A DNA stretch of 64,000 bases, from positions 13,211,552 through 13,275,551 of the forward strand of contig NC_079386.1 of assembly GCF_021018895.1 (NCBI RefSeq), written 5' to 3'. The notes under the pieces were generated by a model. The model was not told the origin of the DNA and ran no database searches. It was given only the letters and a program-made list of their open reading frames with translations. This document shows, in pieces, positions 1 through 12,892 of this stretch. A program made the position numbers and the translations under genes. This stretch comes from Seriola aureovittata (Eukaryota > Chordata > Actinopteri > Carangiformes > Carangidae). How positions within the stretch are numbered: the first letter of the stretch is position 1; each line of letters starts with the position of its first letter.

Positions 1-543
1 ACTAATTTGGGATAATGCTGGGATCTTTCCAATTAGAAGCTTCAGTGGTGGAAATGAACCTTTGCAGACACAGAGAGCACTGCAGAAAAGTGTATCAGCA
101 GTTTCCTCCGTGCGATCAATTGCCCTGTGATGCACACACACACACACACCCCCCCCTGCATGTGACCAAGTGGAGTTCAGAGAGGAAGCAAGTGGGGGAA
201 GGAGCGGAGAAAGAGACAGGGAGGAGGGGTGGGAAAGAAGGGTGGAGGACAAGGAAAGCAGAGAGACGAACTGCATATTTGATGAGTTGCCTCTGCATTG
301 CCTGAAGACTCCTCAGACCCAGCCACTTTTTACAGCTTCAAGTGTCTGTCCTATCTGCTGTAGCAAACTTACAGACCTTATCTCTATAGTGTTTTTACAC
401 GGTACCTTTCTCAACAGTTTCCTAGATTACTTTTTAAAATCAACACTGTTGATGGAGCATTGCCAAATGACAAACCAGACAATGTGCATTTATGTCATTA
501 TTCACACTACAGTGAGAACAGTGAGGTTTCTCCCACGTCTTAC

Positions 544-1600
544 CTGTGGGTTTCATGTAATAAGCCTCAATGTCAGCCATGTCCGTGTGCAGAGCACAGT
601 CCAGATAACTCTGGATAACTTTCCTGCTGTAGTAGTAGCGCGCACCCATGAGAATGAGGGGTGCACAGCAGGTCAGCGTGACGGATTTGGTCACGAAAAA
701 GCACAATACTATGGAGAAATGGAAGAAAAATAAACGAAACCTGTCAGAAAAGAGAATCACATGTTTGATTTTGGCGGAATTTGACCCCACACAGACACAG
801 AAGAAAAAGAGCAGGTTCAATATGACATATTTAAGCATCAAAACAGTTGCATCAAAGTCTGTGATAATGGTAGAATGTGAACACTTTGGTAAAGAGAGAT
901 CAGGATTAGTTTCACACATGGCTGCAAAGTCACATTCATCAAACTGTGAAGTAAGGCACATTAGTAAAGCTGCAGGACCACACACTCTGACAGGATAATA
1001 CTTCAGGTTTTCACATGCTAGTGTTGATTTCATCAAACCAGTTCACTCCATGTTGGAGTAATTAGTCGGATGTGACGCTGGGGGGCGCAAAGGGGAACAC
1101 AAACAAGCAGGCTGGATGCTGCATAGCATGTTGCTGCGTGGCATGCAATAACCTAGTGGTTAGTTTACTCCACAGCACCCCAGCGTGGTGTGAAACATCA
1201 GCGCTGGAATGTGGAGGGTAATGGCTCCTCACACAATTGAATTATCCACAAAGAAACAGCAATCAAATAGTTTGTTTAGTGGATATTACAGGCCGGACTC
1301 TCATGTCAGGTGCGTAACTCTAACGCCAAATTGACTCAGGGAGCCACTTTTTCGTGGCAAAACTACGTAGATTTTGAGAATATATGAGCTTGATTGATGT
1401 CGACGTGCGTAACGGCGGCGGTCACGATACATGAGGCTTAAATTTTGCGGCTGCAACATCAACAAAAGCCAAACGAGTTCAGTGCGTGATTGGCGCATTG
1501 GCTGCTGTGCAGAGGCGGAGGAGGGGAAGCGCCCGCACTGTGCGTGTGCGCGCCGCGGGGGATTTTAATGTCTGAGTTGGGATGGCGCGGGGGAGTGTTT

Positions 1601-1632
<32 letters not shown>

Positions 1633-2444
1633 TTCTTTTTCCTTTTCGGTGCGTGCGCGCACCCTTTGGACCAATCCTCAAATTCATTCACTCACTCATT
1701 CACGGCACCGGCATGTCATCACATCATCAGCAGGCTCGCCGGTTATACACATGCACCATGCGCATGGCCATGCCTTTTGTTGCATGATGAGCAACATGCC
1801 GGTGTGTGCCGGCGGAAAGAGAGCCACCACGGAACAGTGTGCTGTTGCAACAGATTTCAACTTAACTGTGCATCGCCTACAGGGCCAGATAGTGCAGAGA
1901 AACGTTAGATTGTGTGGGATTTAAGACAAGTTCCTCAAATAGCCTAAATCACATTAGGATGAAAACATCAAAAAAGCACAACAAAGACAAATAAGATAAA
2001 GAAATAATTACTACACACATAAATAATGTGATCAGTAAAGCTTTTTTCTGTCATTAGAAAAGTGGGTCTGAGCCCTTTTATAGGAACACAGGAGCCGGCA
2101 CAGGCTACCTGATGTGGAGTAATGATGGTAGGCTACTTACCTGTCAGAAAAGCATATAAAAACTGGGTCTTGGGCTGCTGCCTGATCCCCCTAAACGCCG
2201 TGTTGGGTATCCTCTCCATAATACCCTCGTAAAAGATGCGGCGAACCTCCTCTTGATCCCCGAGCTCGAACTCGCGGATAAAAACCGCATCTTTCCTCAC
2301 ATCCTTGGCCTCGGCGGGATTCAGAGCCGCGCTGGACGGAGGAGAGCTCCACATGATCGACTCTTTTTTGGTCCCAGGTATAGCATCGTGTTCGTCCGCA
2401 ACAATTTTAGTCTCGCAAACCATTTTGGGAGACGAAAAATGCAT
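544..2444 (-). CDS. nat8l: N-acetylaspartate synthetase NAT8L, exons 1-2 (3' partial)
   Basis: NAT8L transfers acetyl from acetyl-CoA to L-aspartate, making N-acetylaspartate in neurons; it is membrane-anchored at ER/mitochondria. Two coding exons are visible: 2444-2141 (residues 1-101) and 708-544 (to residue 156). Exon 1 carries the family's MVCETKIVA near the N-terminus and GIMERIPNTAFRG. Exon 2 carries the hydrophobic membrane segment, then GARYYYSRKVI and CALHTDMADIEAYYMKP, as in mammalian NAT8L. The splice is phase 1 (donor G|gtaagt, acceptor ccatag|TATTG). The start at 2444 (MHFSSPK) matches the human N-terminus; an in-frame ATG at 2465 would add seven residues. The proline/alanine-rich insert of human exon 1 is much shorter here. 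The exon with the GNAT acetyl-CoA site is beyond base 1, so the catalytic core cannot be judged. Identification is very sure, from family sequence and from synteny with nicol1 and nelfa. Confidence 0.95.
1599..1636 (+). repeat. T-rich homopolymer tract in nat8l intron 1
   Basis: Near-pure T run broken by single C bases inside the 1.4 kb intron between nat8l exons 1 and 2 (A-rich on the coding strand). It makes several spurious low-complexity reading frames on both strands. Confidence 0.9.
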
Positions 2445-2630
2445 GCAACTGGCCGCAAAAAACAACTACAGTTCGGAAAAAAAGTGGGAAGAGTGAGGAT
2501 GAAAATGGATGATGCGTGAGATTTTCTTAAAAAACAGAGAAACGATGAAGGGGATAAGACGAAGGGGGATGTTCTGCTGCAACCCTGAGCGTTTCTGACG
2601 ACCAAGACTTGCCGGCGTGATTCAAGCAGT

Positions 2631-2638
2631 ATTTATAA
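2631..2638 (-). promoter_or_regulatory. nat8l: TATA box, putative nat8l promoter
   Basis: On the minus strand the sequence reads cttataaatact, a good TATA box, about 190 bases upstream of the nat8l start codon. Initiation about 30 bases downstream (near 2605) would give a 5' UTR of roughly 160 bases. Inference from motif and position only. Confidence 0.5.
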
Positions 2639-5600
2639 GCGGGCAGGGCGGGTAGATTCAGGTTCAGGGGTTGGGGAGGTCCTCTCGCTGCACAGATTGG
2701 TGGAAGCGGTTGATGGACGAGGGAGGAGGGAGAGAGACACACACACACACACACACACACACTGGTTCCCTCTGCATCTGAGCAGGCTTGTGTGTGCCGG
2801 CGAAATGTGTATTTTGAGGATGTGGGCCCATGAGGAGGGGGTGTGATGGTGAGATTGCGTAGAGAGGTTGTTTCTGAGCAGGTTTGTCTTCATAATGTCT
2901 CACAATGAGGAGGATCCCCGCTTTGTTGAGATACCGTGGCTATAGAGGAGCGATACGCAGCACAAAGGCGCAAGGTAAAGCGGGGGCGATGCGTCAAACA
3001 GGAGGAAATCCTAGTAACAGGAGGACCGCAGCTCCTCAGAAAAAGCTCTTACACTGTTTATGATTAAGATCAGGTTTATAATTCAATTGGAGTTAGCTTT
3101 TCTGGCAGAGCTCCTGAGCGTATCGCTGGATGTGTCTGCTGTTGCGCAGATAAAAAAGGCTACTGTGACAATGCAAGGGATACAAAAGACCCTGATGTAA
3201 GACGAACATTAATATTCTGATATAATTCGATGATTTCAATGATACAATAAAGCCTTGAATTCAGCTGGCAGTCGCCCTGGTGTCTGGCCAGGGGCTGCAC
3301 ACTACGGGCTCACAGTGGGGCTGTGTGCAGCCTCCTCTGCGCGGTGACTGACAGCTCTGCTGCACTGCAGTGATTCCTCCACGGCTTCCCTTCGCTTTGT
3401 CACCCTGCCCCTGTCATACATCACTCCTAACATGGAGATTACATCTCGCATTATACTGCTCCTCTGAAACCTCCCATTAGCCTATCTGCCGGCGACTTGC
3501 ACCATATACACTAAGCACCCGCGGCGACAATACCGGCTTTTACGCACGGCTGTGGCGGCGGCGGTGATGGTGATGATGGTGGTGATGATGCTCGAGCCGG
3601 TCCTTTGTTGTCCCCCGACACTCCCTGTAATTAACAGTGGCTGTTATTATACGCTTTCATGAACAAAAGTGCTGCCATTATTGATGTGTGCTTTTATTTT
3701 GACGCCGTGAAAATAATTACAATTAGGGAATGAAGGTTTAGTTGACACTTGCAGTTCATGAAAATAGTTTCACCTCCCGTCAAAGATGAGAAAAAGGATG
3801 GTAATAATAGATACATAAGGATGCTATACAGTTGAATACAGATGGGAAACAATAGGGTTCATGTCCATATTAGTATAAAACCTAAACAGCACCATCACTG
3901 CGCATCACAGACACGTGGTGATACCTAAAAGAATAATATGATATAAAGTTTCCCTTGGTCCTTTTTAATTATGAAAATTAGAGGAAACATTTTCATTGTT
4001 GCCCAGACAACATATGAAAATTTGTTTTGGTTCTCAGCCTCTTTGTGGAAGTGAGGAGCCTCGCAGAGCCACAGTCGCATATGTAAAGCAGAACTAGTTT
4101 GAACTGGATCATCAGAGGCAACCTGCTATTGATAAGGCTGCATCCACCCCCACTACCTCCTACTTAAGGTGTCCTCTTCCCCTTCCTCCCACCCACAGAG
4201 CCACCAGGAGGGGAGGAGGAGGAGGGCAGGCAGATAACCTGCAGAGTCCAAGAAAAAAAAAAAGTCCTCACATATTCTGGCATTTGCTTTACAAAAATGC
4301 GGTAGAAAGATGGATTTCTACGCATCAGCACCTGCTCTGCAGCGGGTCTCACCATGCCGACCGGGTGGAGGATGCTCCGAGCATGCGCAGTGTTTCTCTT
4401 TGGGTTGACTCCTGGCAGTGCTGCCTTCAAGTGCTGTCGGTGATGTCGCAACCATGAAACGGCAAACAGCAAAGTTGTGAAAAACATCTAATTTTCGAAG
4501 ATGAAACGTTTACAACCTGGCACAACCCTAAATACATCCGGAGATATTTATGATATTAATGATATCTCCAAATCCCAACATAACTGGCTCTGAAAACATA
4601 ACAGCACACACTGGTTCATCATAGTTTGAGTGGTCAGTGTTTATGTTGTTGTGGTTTATGAGAGTATAAATAAAGTATGAAATATGCAGTGAAATGCAGC
4701 TGAGAAAGGAACCTACGTTAAATAGAAAAATATGTTATTATTTAATCTGAGGTCAACACATTTCCCTTCTATAGAATGCCACTTAAAAAAAAAAAAGGTT
4801 GCGTAATATGTTTGCCATGTGAGTTTACAGTTTGCTGTCTTTTCCCTCAGTCAGCTGGTGGATAGTTCAGATTCTCCTTCAGGCACACTCTCTTAATACC
4901 ATGTTATCACTAAATGTTTTGCTGTCACATCAGCACAAGATCAGCCAGTAAGTTGAACAACAGTGAGGATATTATAACAGCCATACAAAAGCCATGAAGG
5001 AAAAACATTTTCATACTGTGGTAAATGTTCAGCACGTGTTATTACAAACCTTGTGATTGTGCTCCAATCTGTGTTCACAACAATATAAATGACCCGTGTT
5101 TACAGGGAGTGGCACAAAGCAAACAGTCCTGTTGCACATGCTCACTGTGGCCGCAGTACAAATGATAGGATCCAGTGTTTTTATCAAATAGACAGAAGAA
5201 ATGCTGAGCGAAAACACAGAAGCAGCCCTTGGAATATAACAAGTTTGAGGTCAGGGAGCTGAATGCTTGTCACATGTTAAATGATGTGTCTGCAGAGCGA
5301 TGTAGCTTTGAACTCTGCCCTGAAAAAGCCCGATGAGAACTCTCCAACTTTGGGCTGTTTGTGTCTCAAGCGAGCAGGAATGCATTTTCAATGGTGTAGT
5401 TAAAATGCTTGAAACACCAAGTTGCTAGCAACAATAGCTATACTGTCTAGCATAAAATGTGCCATGAATCAGAAGTAAAACCAATGACTCCAGCTTCTCC
5501 AAAGTTCACAGTTGTCCTCTTGTGGTATCTTATCTTTCCTAAAGAAAACAATTACATAACAAATACTTAGAAGTCTAAAAGCCCTGCTTACAAGCCATTC

Positions 5601-6764
5601 ACAAAGCCCTGTGGAGATGTAATACTCATTCATATAGTTTAGGTTTGGGCTGAATGATTAATAGCATTGAATACAATGTCTGACGACACACCACAAATGA
5701 GGCATTGTGGAGCCACAGAGACGCCCCCGGGCTACGAGTCATATCCTCCAGACGTAAAGGAACACGCTTGTTTGGTACAAGCCCCAACAAAAACCGCATC
5801 ATTATCATCATCATTTTTTCTTTTCCAGTGTAAAATAAATGCAAAAAAATTACTACTACACCTGAAATCATGACTCATATCACAGTCGTAGTGTCTGCCA
5901 AAATAATTGCAATATGATTTTTTTTTCTGTTTTAGGTGCAAGAAAACAAAACTGTTGAATGGACGTATTTGCTATTCATCTCTTATAATCAGGGTTCCAC
6001 CAGAAAAAAATCAATTTCATTATCAACATTAAACAGTTTCATCTCCTGTACAGTTGTCATTTTAGGTCATCTCACACTCAGCTGTTCCAGCCTGGTTCTA
6101 CATCATCAGACCTGGTTGAATATTCATGAATAAAGCTGTTTAAATCCCAGGCTGTATATGTTGAATTATACAATACTAATCTGCATAATTAGCATTCTTT
6201 GTTAGCATTCATCCTGGACCAAATTACATGGCACACATCTAATACTTGTCAAGATATTTCACCCTGGATCAAAGAGCTGGACTGACAGACCAAATAAGAG
6301 ACATTACCCTCTTGGAGTCACATGTTTAGCATGGCTATAAATATATAAACTACAAGCTAATACACCCCTAAATATTGAGTGTGTTGCATGTTGTTGCTTC
6401 TTCGTTATTCTCCGCATTGAATATCACCACTCTGAGCCCCACATATTGTTCCAATAATCTTGAAAGTGACCTCTGGCACTTTGTGTTTCCCTGCAGCTAA
6501 GGAAACCCCTCCCTCCTCCTCTCTAAAGGTCACACCATGCCACCACTGGTTCTCCTGCCTTTGCTCCTGCTGTGACCTCTGACCCCTTTCAGCGACTAGG
6601 CAGCCCAGCAGGAGTCTGCTCAGAAGTTTAAAGCTTCATCATGTTTCCCACAGTGTGCAGGGTGTGCACCAGGTTGGTTCTCCTCTCCCTTGCATTTGTA
6701 TGCAGTTGAACTACTTTTCATACTATTGTGTATCTTAATCTGAAAAACAGATCATGTGTTATGT

Positions 6765-6880
6765 ATGTAAAATCTTAACATGCAAAGTAGAAGTAGAATA
6801 TAGTTGCAGAAAAAGGAAAGTGCCTTGAAATTGTATTGAAGTACAGCACTTGAGTAAAAGTGCTTTCTCCAAAACTGCAC
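6765..6880 (+). repeat. Dispersed fish repeat fragment
   Basis: The stretch ending in gaagtacagcacttgagtaa resembles a very common teleost repeat recognised by tandem 'AAGTACagTACTTgAGTAAA' wording. The same family appears in opposite orientation at 38262-39130 and as a fragment at 62660-62770. Assigned from memory of the family's appearance; no library search was run. Confidence 0.5.
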
Positions 6881-7140
6881 TTATCCATGTTTACACTTTT
6901 CTTTTTGCTTCTGTGTGATGTTTAACCAGACTCAGGCAGTATAAGGATTTTAAAGTAATGGACACAAAGTTCATTTTTGGCTAAGCAATAAAGTAGCCAA
7001 GATAAAGAGTCGAGGAAAGTAGAGGACTGAAGGACAAAGTAGTTTTGATCAGTCTCTTTTTCAGGCTTTAAATTGAGATCAAAATGTTTTTGCAACTTCG
7101 TGGCACAGATTCAGATGTGAAAGAAAGAAGGAACGGTTGG

Positions 7141-7240
<100 letters not shown>

Positions 7241-10200
7241 CCGTGTGTTGGTTTGTGTGAGAGAGTCCTGACGTACTACCAGAGGCCTGTCTCCCTCTTG
7301 TGGTCACAGGTCACACAGAGGCAGAACGGAGTTTGAAGTAGTTTCTGAGACATGGAAATGAGGTGTTAGATCTGTGGCCATGCTCATTAAATGTTTTAAC
7401 TCACCATTAGTTATTTTCCCACAAAGCTCTGTAGTTCATGGCTAAAAATTTCCTTCTGATCCACATTTATGAAGCTGCCGAGAGCATCCTGACTAATAGG
7501 AGGGAGCGAGAAGAACTTCCTTTGACCTCGTTTTTATGGATGATGTTGAACTTTAGATCCTTCATGAATGTGTCCTGTTGTCGAGGGATGTGAAGGGGGG
7601 GGGGGTGTTGAATCAATGTAAAAACAGATTGAGCTGAATACAAGAAATATGAACAAATCAAATACACTAATTATCTAAACGTACTTTGTATTTTTGGTGC
7701 ACTTTTGTACTTTTCATTGAAGAATCTATAACTCAATTTAAATTCGAGGTTGTGGCGCAGTAGAAAAATAAAAAGAATTAAAATTAGAGCGATTCACCAA
7801 GGGAAAGTTGACATATCAAAGGCTAGCTCAGTAACATATGGTTGATAGTCAGATGTCAGAATCATCAGTGCTGTGCCTTGAATGGTTTTTACTTCATTTC
7901 TCCTAAAGATTTCAAGGTGATTTACTGCTTAACAACATGTCATTTCATTATTTCCCTGCAAGGCAGTTGAAAAAAGCAGCTGACTACTGAAGAGACAAGA
8001 GTAACTTATTTCACTAATGTATAGTGCTGGATCCTGGATGTTATATTCAGATGATTTTAATGGGTTTATTCAATTTCTGCCATAAAATAGGAGATATCAA
8101 GGGCTACTTTTAATATGTTTAACACATTGTTTCTTAATATCCCTTAATATCCCTGCAGGGGTGAAACAGCTTCATGCTGATTAGAAACACTCAGTCAGAG
8201 CTGGAGCAGCAGGTATAAAGCAAACGGTTTAGAGGTGTTAGAGAGGTGTTGCTGGGGGTAATACTGAGGCAATTGTTAGTGTGTCCACAGGTATTTCTCT
8301 GGCAACGCCTTTTAATATCAATTCAGGCCAATACAACACCGTGTATTCATTGCAGGGCTGGAGTTTGATTGTACTGAATTGCACTAAATCTGAAGGTGTA
8401 CCTGTGTGGGAGCCATTTAAATAACTGATTATAATAACTGACCAATTTGTGACCATTTTTCCTTTGAAAATATTTTACTTAACAAACTGGAAAGTGTTAA
8501 CATGGCAAAAACTACCAAATTACAGTGTCCATTGCAAATCTATTCTAGTGGTGGGTTTGGTCCTTGATGAGAGGAAAGGTTTAACCCATGTGACAGAAAC
8601 AGATGTGTTCACAAATGTAAATAGATGACAGTCTTACAGAAATGTTCTCCTAGGCAACACAACAACAACAACAACAACAACCCTTTCGTTCAACCATGAA
8701 TGAGTCAAAATGAGTCATTTTCTGCCAAATGAGTATTAACACAAACAGCTCAGTTCATCCTTTATATATGATCCAAAAACAGTTTTATAAATCAAATGTA
8801 TTCTGAAATAGATCAAAAGAAACAAACACATTGCTGACCACTGTTGTAAATGTGCAGCAGCAGTTGGATACTTGGGCTTTAACTGAGACAATATATTTAA
8901 AAACCGATGATCCACACTGTGTCAGGAGCCTCGGGGCATTGTTTGTTAACTCACTCCCCAAACACGTGGAAACATTGAATTGAATGGGCCGTGGTCCCAG
9001 TGCAAAGACTGAATATATTTAACAGGAACTCAAGAGTAAACACTGTTTTCTGCTTTCGCATCAGCCAACCTGTGTGACCCTCAGGGGCTCAGGCAAAGAG
9101 GGCTGACAGTTGAAAAGCAAATATCCAAAAAGCAAGGTGGAAAAGCTCGGTTTGCACCGTCTTAAAAAAAAAAAAAAAGTCAGCACACTTGTCACAGTCA
9201 GATTATGCAACACATCAAGAAAAAATGGTGAAAAAGCAAATAAATCAGCAAAAGCAAACAAAAAAGATTATTTCAAGAACAGAGGGAGATAAAAATCAGC
9301 ACCTGCACATCTCAATTTCAGTGGATATCATAGTAAAGTCAGGGAGCGTATTTTAAAGCTATTAAAATTTGATCAAAACATAAAAAGAGGAACCGAGGGA
9401 GAGTTTAGATGTTCGTTCATTAGAGGCCCCCCTGGTAGCTGAGGGAGATGTAAGTGTTTATGCATCAGGCCAGCTGTCGGACTGAATACACAATGATATT
9501 ATTTAAATATATAAAACCACTGTGTGTTATTCTGCCAGTTTGTAGGAGAAGTTAATAGACACCACAACCAATGTTAAAACACGTCAGTGAGTCCTCGTTC
9601 TAAAAGCCTGTTCTCTTTTAACATTGAAAGTGAAAACATATTGTTTGAGAACGCCCACACACATCTATTTGATGTTAGGTATCAGGATGAAATAACAGTA
9701 TTGGTATTTAAAGAACACTGTTGTTTTCTACAATTACTGATAATATGAATGGTAAATCTGCCACCGTTATCTTAGTAAACTAAATTATGTGCAAACAGTC
9801 AACTGCCAAGTCTAAGAGAGCTGGCCACTTTGCTTCAATTTGGTTAATAAAATTCATCATGCAATTATAATAAATCACTTCAAAAATTATTTTATTGTGA
9901 AAAAAAATCATTATTTACATTACAATAGTAGCTAATTATTCCAGTACTACACGGCAGCCTCCATATCATTATTTGAAAGCAGCTGCTCTCTGACTCAGCA
10001 GGTTCGTCAGCGCTCTCACCTGAGCCTCAGGGCATTAGCCAAATTGGAGTGAGAGTTGAAAAACAAATATTTGACTTTGGCTTTCTTAAAGTCAGGACAC
10101 TTATCACTTATGTGGTCGTGGTTTTACCAAACTGTAAATAGCGGTAAAACATTAGTATCATTATAAAGGTTTGTAAATCTTTATTTATTTAACACCAGTT

Positions 10201-11615
10201 CTCAGATCTTTGTTGAATTATCGTGTAATTTTTGAATATGGCATTATAGATAAATACTTTCAATCATGGTTCAAGAAACACTGAAAGTCCATGTAGATAA
10301 AAGACTCATCTTTACACTGAGACATCAACAGTATCTACAGCCATTTACAAGCTGAGTACAATAAATAGTGTTTTCATTATGAGGCCTGCTATATGTGTTG
10401 CCTTTTTTTATTTACTGAAGTGATTAGAAATAGTTTCACGCTTGCAGACTGCCAACACTGCAAATATTATTGCATTTAAACAAAGCAACTGAAAATTCCC
10501 TGTATTAATCCATTTGAATCCACATCAGAGAAAAAACAATGTGATTCTCCAGAGGAAACCATATTTTGACTTCAGATGAAAATGAAAATGCAGCTTTGAT
10601 GATGCTCATTCTGAACACACAGTCGCTTTGTTCCCAATGAGTTCGCTGTGTAAACCTGTTTGCTGTGCAGAAATATATTTAGGTTAAAAACAAGCTAATG
10701 AAGCTAATGAAGTTATCGCTGCTGAGTCATGTTATGTAAATTTCACCCTGCCTCTCTCTCTCAATTTGGAGACACACTGCTGCTGTGTGATCACCGCAGA
10801 TATTAAAGTCAAAGAAAAGGAGCTTGTGCGTTCTACATTTGTTTTGTGAGACGGCGTCTGACTGAGGACGTTTTCAGAGTTGTGTGGGAGCTGGCAACAC
10901 TGTGATGCTGAAGGACAGGACATGGAGCTGAGCCCCAGCAGGGTGCTGTTCAGATGCCAGGAGGTGTAGCTCAGCTCCAGTGGGCTCCGGCCCAGGACAT
11001 ATTGATTTTGTCATTCATTTGACACTTCCTCTCTTTCAATCAGTTTTATGTGGAGTCCCCACCTCTAGGTTCAGACTTTAGGTTGAAGCTTTATGAAAAT
11101 ATGAATGAAATATTATTATAAATTAAAGTATAAAACCACGGCAGTACAATAAATGATATTAGGTTACAAATGCTTTTATTTAGAGACTGAATATATTGTA
11201 CACCTGATCAGTATTTGACATTAGGGAACAAAAGTAAGCATCTGGTTGATCCTGGTTGTCAAAATGTGCCTCTGCCTGCAGGAGGCTATACCATATGCCT
11301 TGGAGCATTGTTTGTCACAAACTAGTAAACATGTGAAAGCTTTTCATTGGATGAGCTGTATCCTGTAGTCACAACACAAACACTGAACAAGGATGCTCAA
11401 CTGAAAGTTACAAATATTAGAAGAGCGTCGGTCAGAAAGTCAGAAACCTCCTGATTCCACTTGAAGGCATCAGTCGGCCACTGCAAGCTAAAGGTGAGTA
11501 CAGAACCACAGTACCTTTATTTCTCTGTGCACAGACCCAACAGCATCAGTTACTAAACACTCAAAGAGCATTTGATAGTATTTTTTTTTAAGGTTTTGTG
11601 TTTTTCTTTCAGAGA

Positions 11616-12471
11616 ATGAGGATCCAAATTATGTTCCTGGTCTTTGCTTTTGTGGCTGCGATCAATGCAGCGCCAACACAAAACAGTGCTGCACAAGCCA
11701 AAGGTAACTAGATGATAAAATGTGATGGGGTGTGTATCTGAAGTAATGTGCTGTGTGCCTTTTTGTATTGAGATCTGTATGTGTATCTGTCAATGTCTTC
11801 TCATTTTAATGTAAAATTACAACATTCACCAAGTTCTTAGTCTAATCAGAAAGTTATTTGAGAACATTTCCTTTATTGATGGACAAAGTCATGTGTTTCT
11901 GACTTCCACAGCTGATTCAGTCAAACTCGAGGAGGTTAACATTGATGAGCTAAAGAATGATCCCACATTAGCAGGCCTAGCTAAAGATTTGAAAGCCCAG
12001 GAAAAAGCCTTGGGACCTGAGTTCAATGAGAAGGCCTTGGAAAACGAGGTGCTCCTGAAGAAAGCTTTCGAAGACGAAGTGTTCAATGAGAAGACCTTAG
12101 AAGATCAGGTGCTCAACGAGGCTGCTCTGAAAGAGGATGTGCTCATGGAACACGTTTTCGAAGATGAAGAGCTCACGGAGGCGCTTGTGGAGAGCGCCCT
12201 GGAAGATGAGGAGCTCATGGAGATGCTCATCGAGAGCGCTCTTGAGGATGAGTTCCTCAGAGAGAAGGCCATGGAAGAGGAAGTGCTCAATGCGGAGGGT
12301 TTGGGAGATGAGGTGGTTAAAGAGAAGGCTTTGGATGGTGAGGTGTTCACTGAGGAGGCCATGGAAAAGGAGGTGAAGAACGGTTTGGAAGAGGAGGCGT
12401 CCAAGATGAAAATCAGTCCCAAGGATATTAAACCGGAACAGTTGGAAGCTGAACTGCCTCATGTTGAATAA
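11616..12471 (+). CDS. Secreted acidic decapeptide-repeat protein, unknown family
   Basis: I do not recognise this family. Coding exons are 11616-11703 and 11912-12471, joined in phase 1 (AAAG|gtaact ... ttccacag|CTGAT), giving 215 residues. Residues 1-18 form a clear signal peptide (MRIQIMFLVFAFVAAINA, cleavage before APTQ). After a spacer (about 19-59) come about twelve 10-residue units (60-187) with consensus [KA]-A-[LF]-E-D-E-V-[LF]-N-E, twice interrupted by a 4-residue insert (ALVE, MLIE). A short tail ends ELPHVE. There are no cysteines and few serines; Glu, Asp, Leu and Val dominate. A 5' noncoding exon probably ends at 11493 (CTAAAG|gtgagt), with the ATG 4 bases into exon 2 after a tttctttcag acceptor. 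Phase-compatible splicing, the signal peptide and a maintained frame argue it is real. It could bind Ca2+ or a mineral matrix, but that is a guess. Confidence 0.8.
12001..12384 (+). repeat. Intragenic 30-base tandem repeat encoding decapeptides
   Basis: About twelve imperfect 30-base units inside the large exon of the acidic gene. Each encodes ten residues such as KAFEDEVFNE, KTLEDQVLNE and KALDGEVFTE; two units carry an extra 12 bases. Frame is kept throughout, as expected for expansion under coding constraint. Confidence 0.85.
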
Positions 12472-12892
12472 GCAGAGAAAGATGAACCCCTCACAACATT
12501 CGCAGGTATTCTTCACTTTTCATACTTTCAAATGATTTATTTCTTCCATAGGAACGCAGAGAGATGATGAGGAAAATGAGAAATAATGAATATGAGTCAA
12601 TGAATTTTACTTTGTGACGACGATATCTTGTCCTCTTATGATTATATAATTATTCATTAAACATTCATTTCCATATGCACGAGTATATAAAATGTGACCA
12701 TGGTACATCACAGGCGTATTCTGTAGTCTTGTCTCAGCGACATCTGCTTCATCTGTTCAAATGTAGCTACAGACAGAATTAGTATTCATTTCGCCTCAGA
12801 ATCTCTGCACACGCAGAGAAACAAACTGTGCTTTTTCTCATGTTGTGCAGGTTCTATCTTCATATGTATCTTTATCTGCTCTTTCTCTGCAG

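Noticed and set aside
740..741. Acceptor at 740 for nat8l exon 2
   Set aside because: Joins exon 1 out of frame and stops within about ten codons; the acceptor at 709-710 restores the NAT8L sequence exactly.
4164..4487. 107-codon minus-strand open frame
   Set aside because: No signal peptide, domain or family resemblance; its C-terminal part is low-complexity (proline/serine, glycine) read from A- and G-rich runs.
11616..12471. Acidic gene as an SCPP (secretory calcium-binding phosphoprotein)
   Set aside because: SCPP genes have phase-0 introns and serine-rich SxE phosphorylation sites; here the coding intron is phase 1 and serine is scarce.
12097..12516. Long open frame on the minus strand opposite the acidic-repeat exon (139 codons)
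   Set aside because: It is the antisense shadow of a regular 30-base repeat; it lacks splice context, and the sense frame has a signal peptide and splice-compatible exons.
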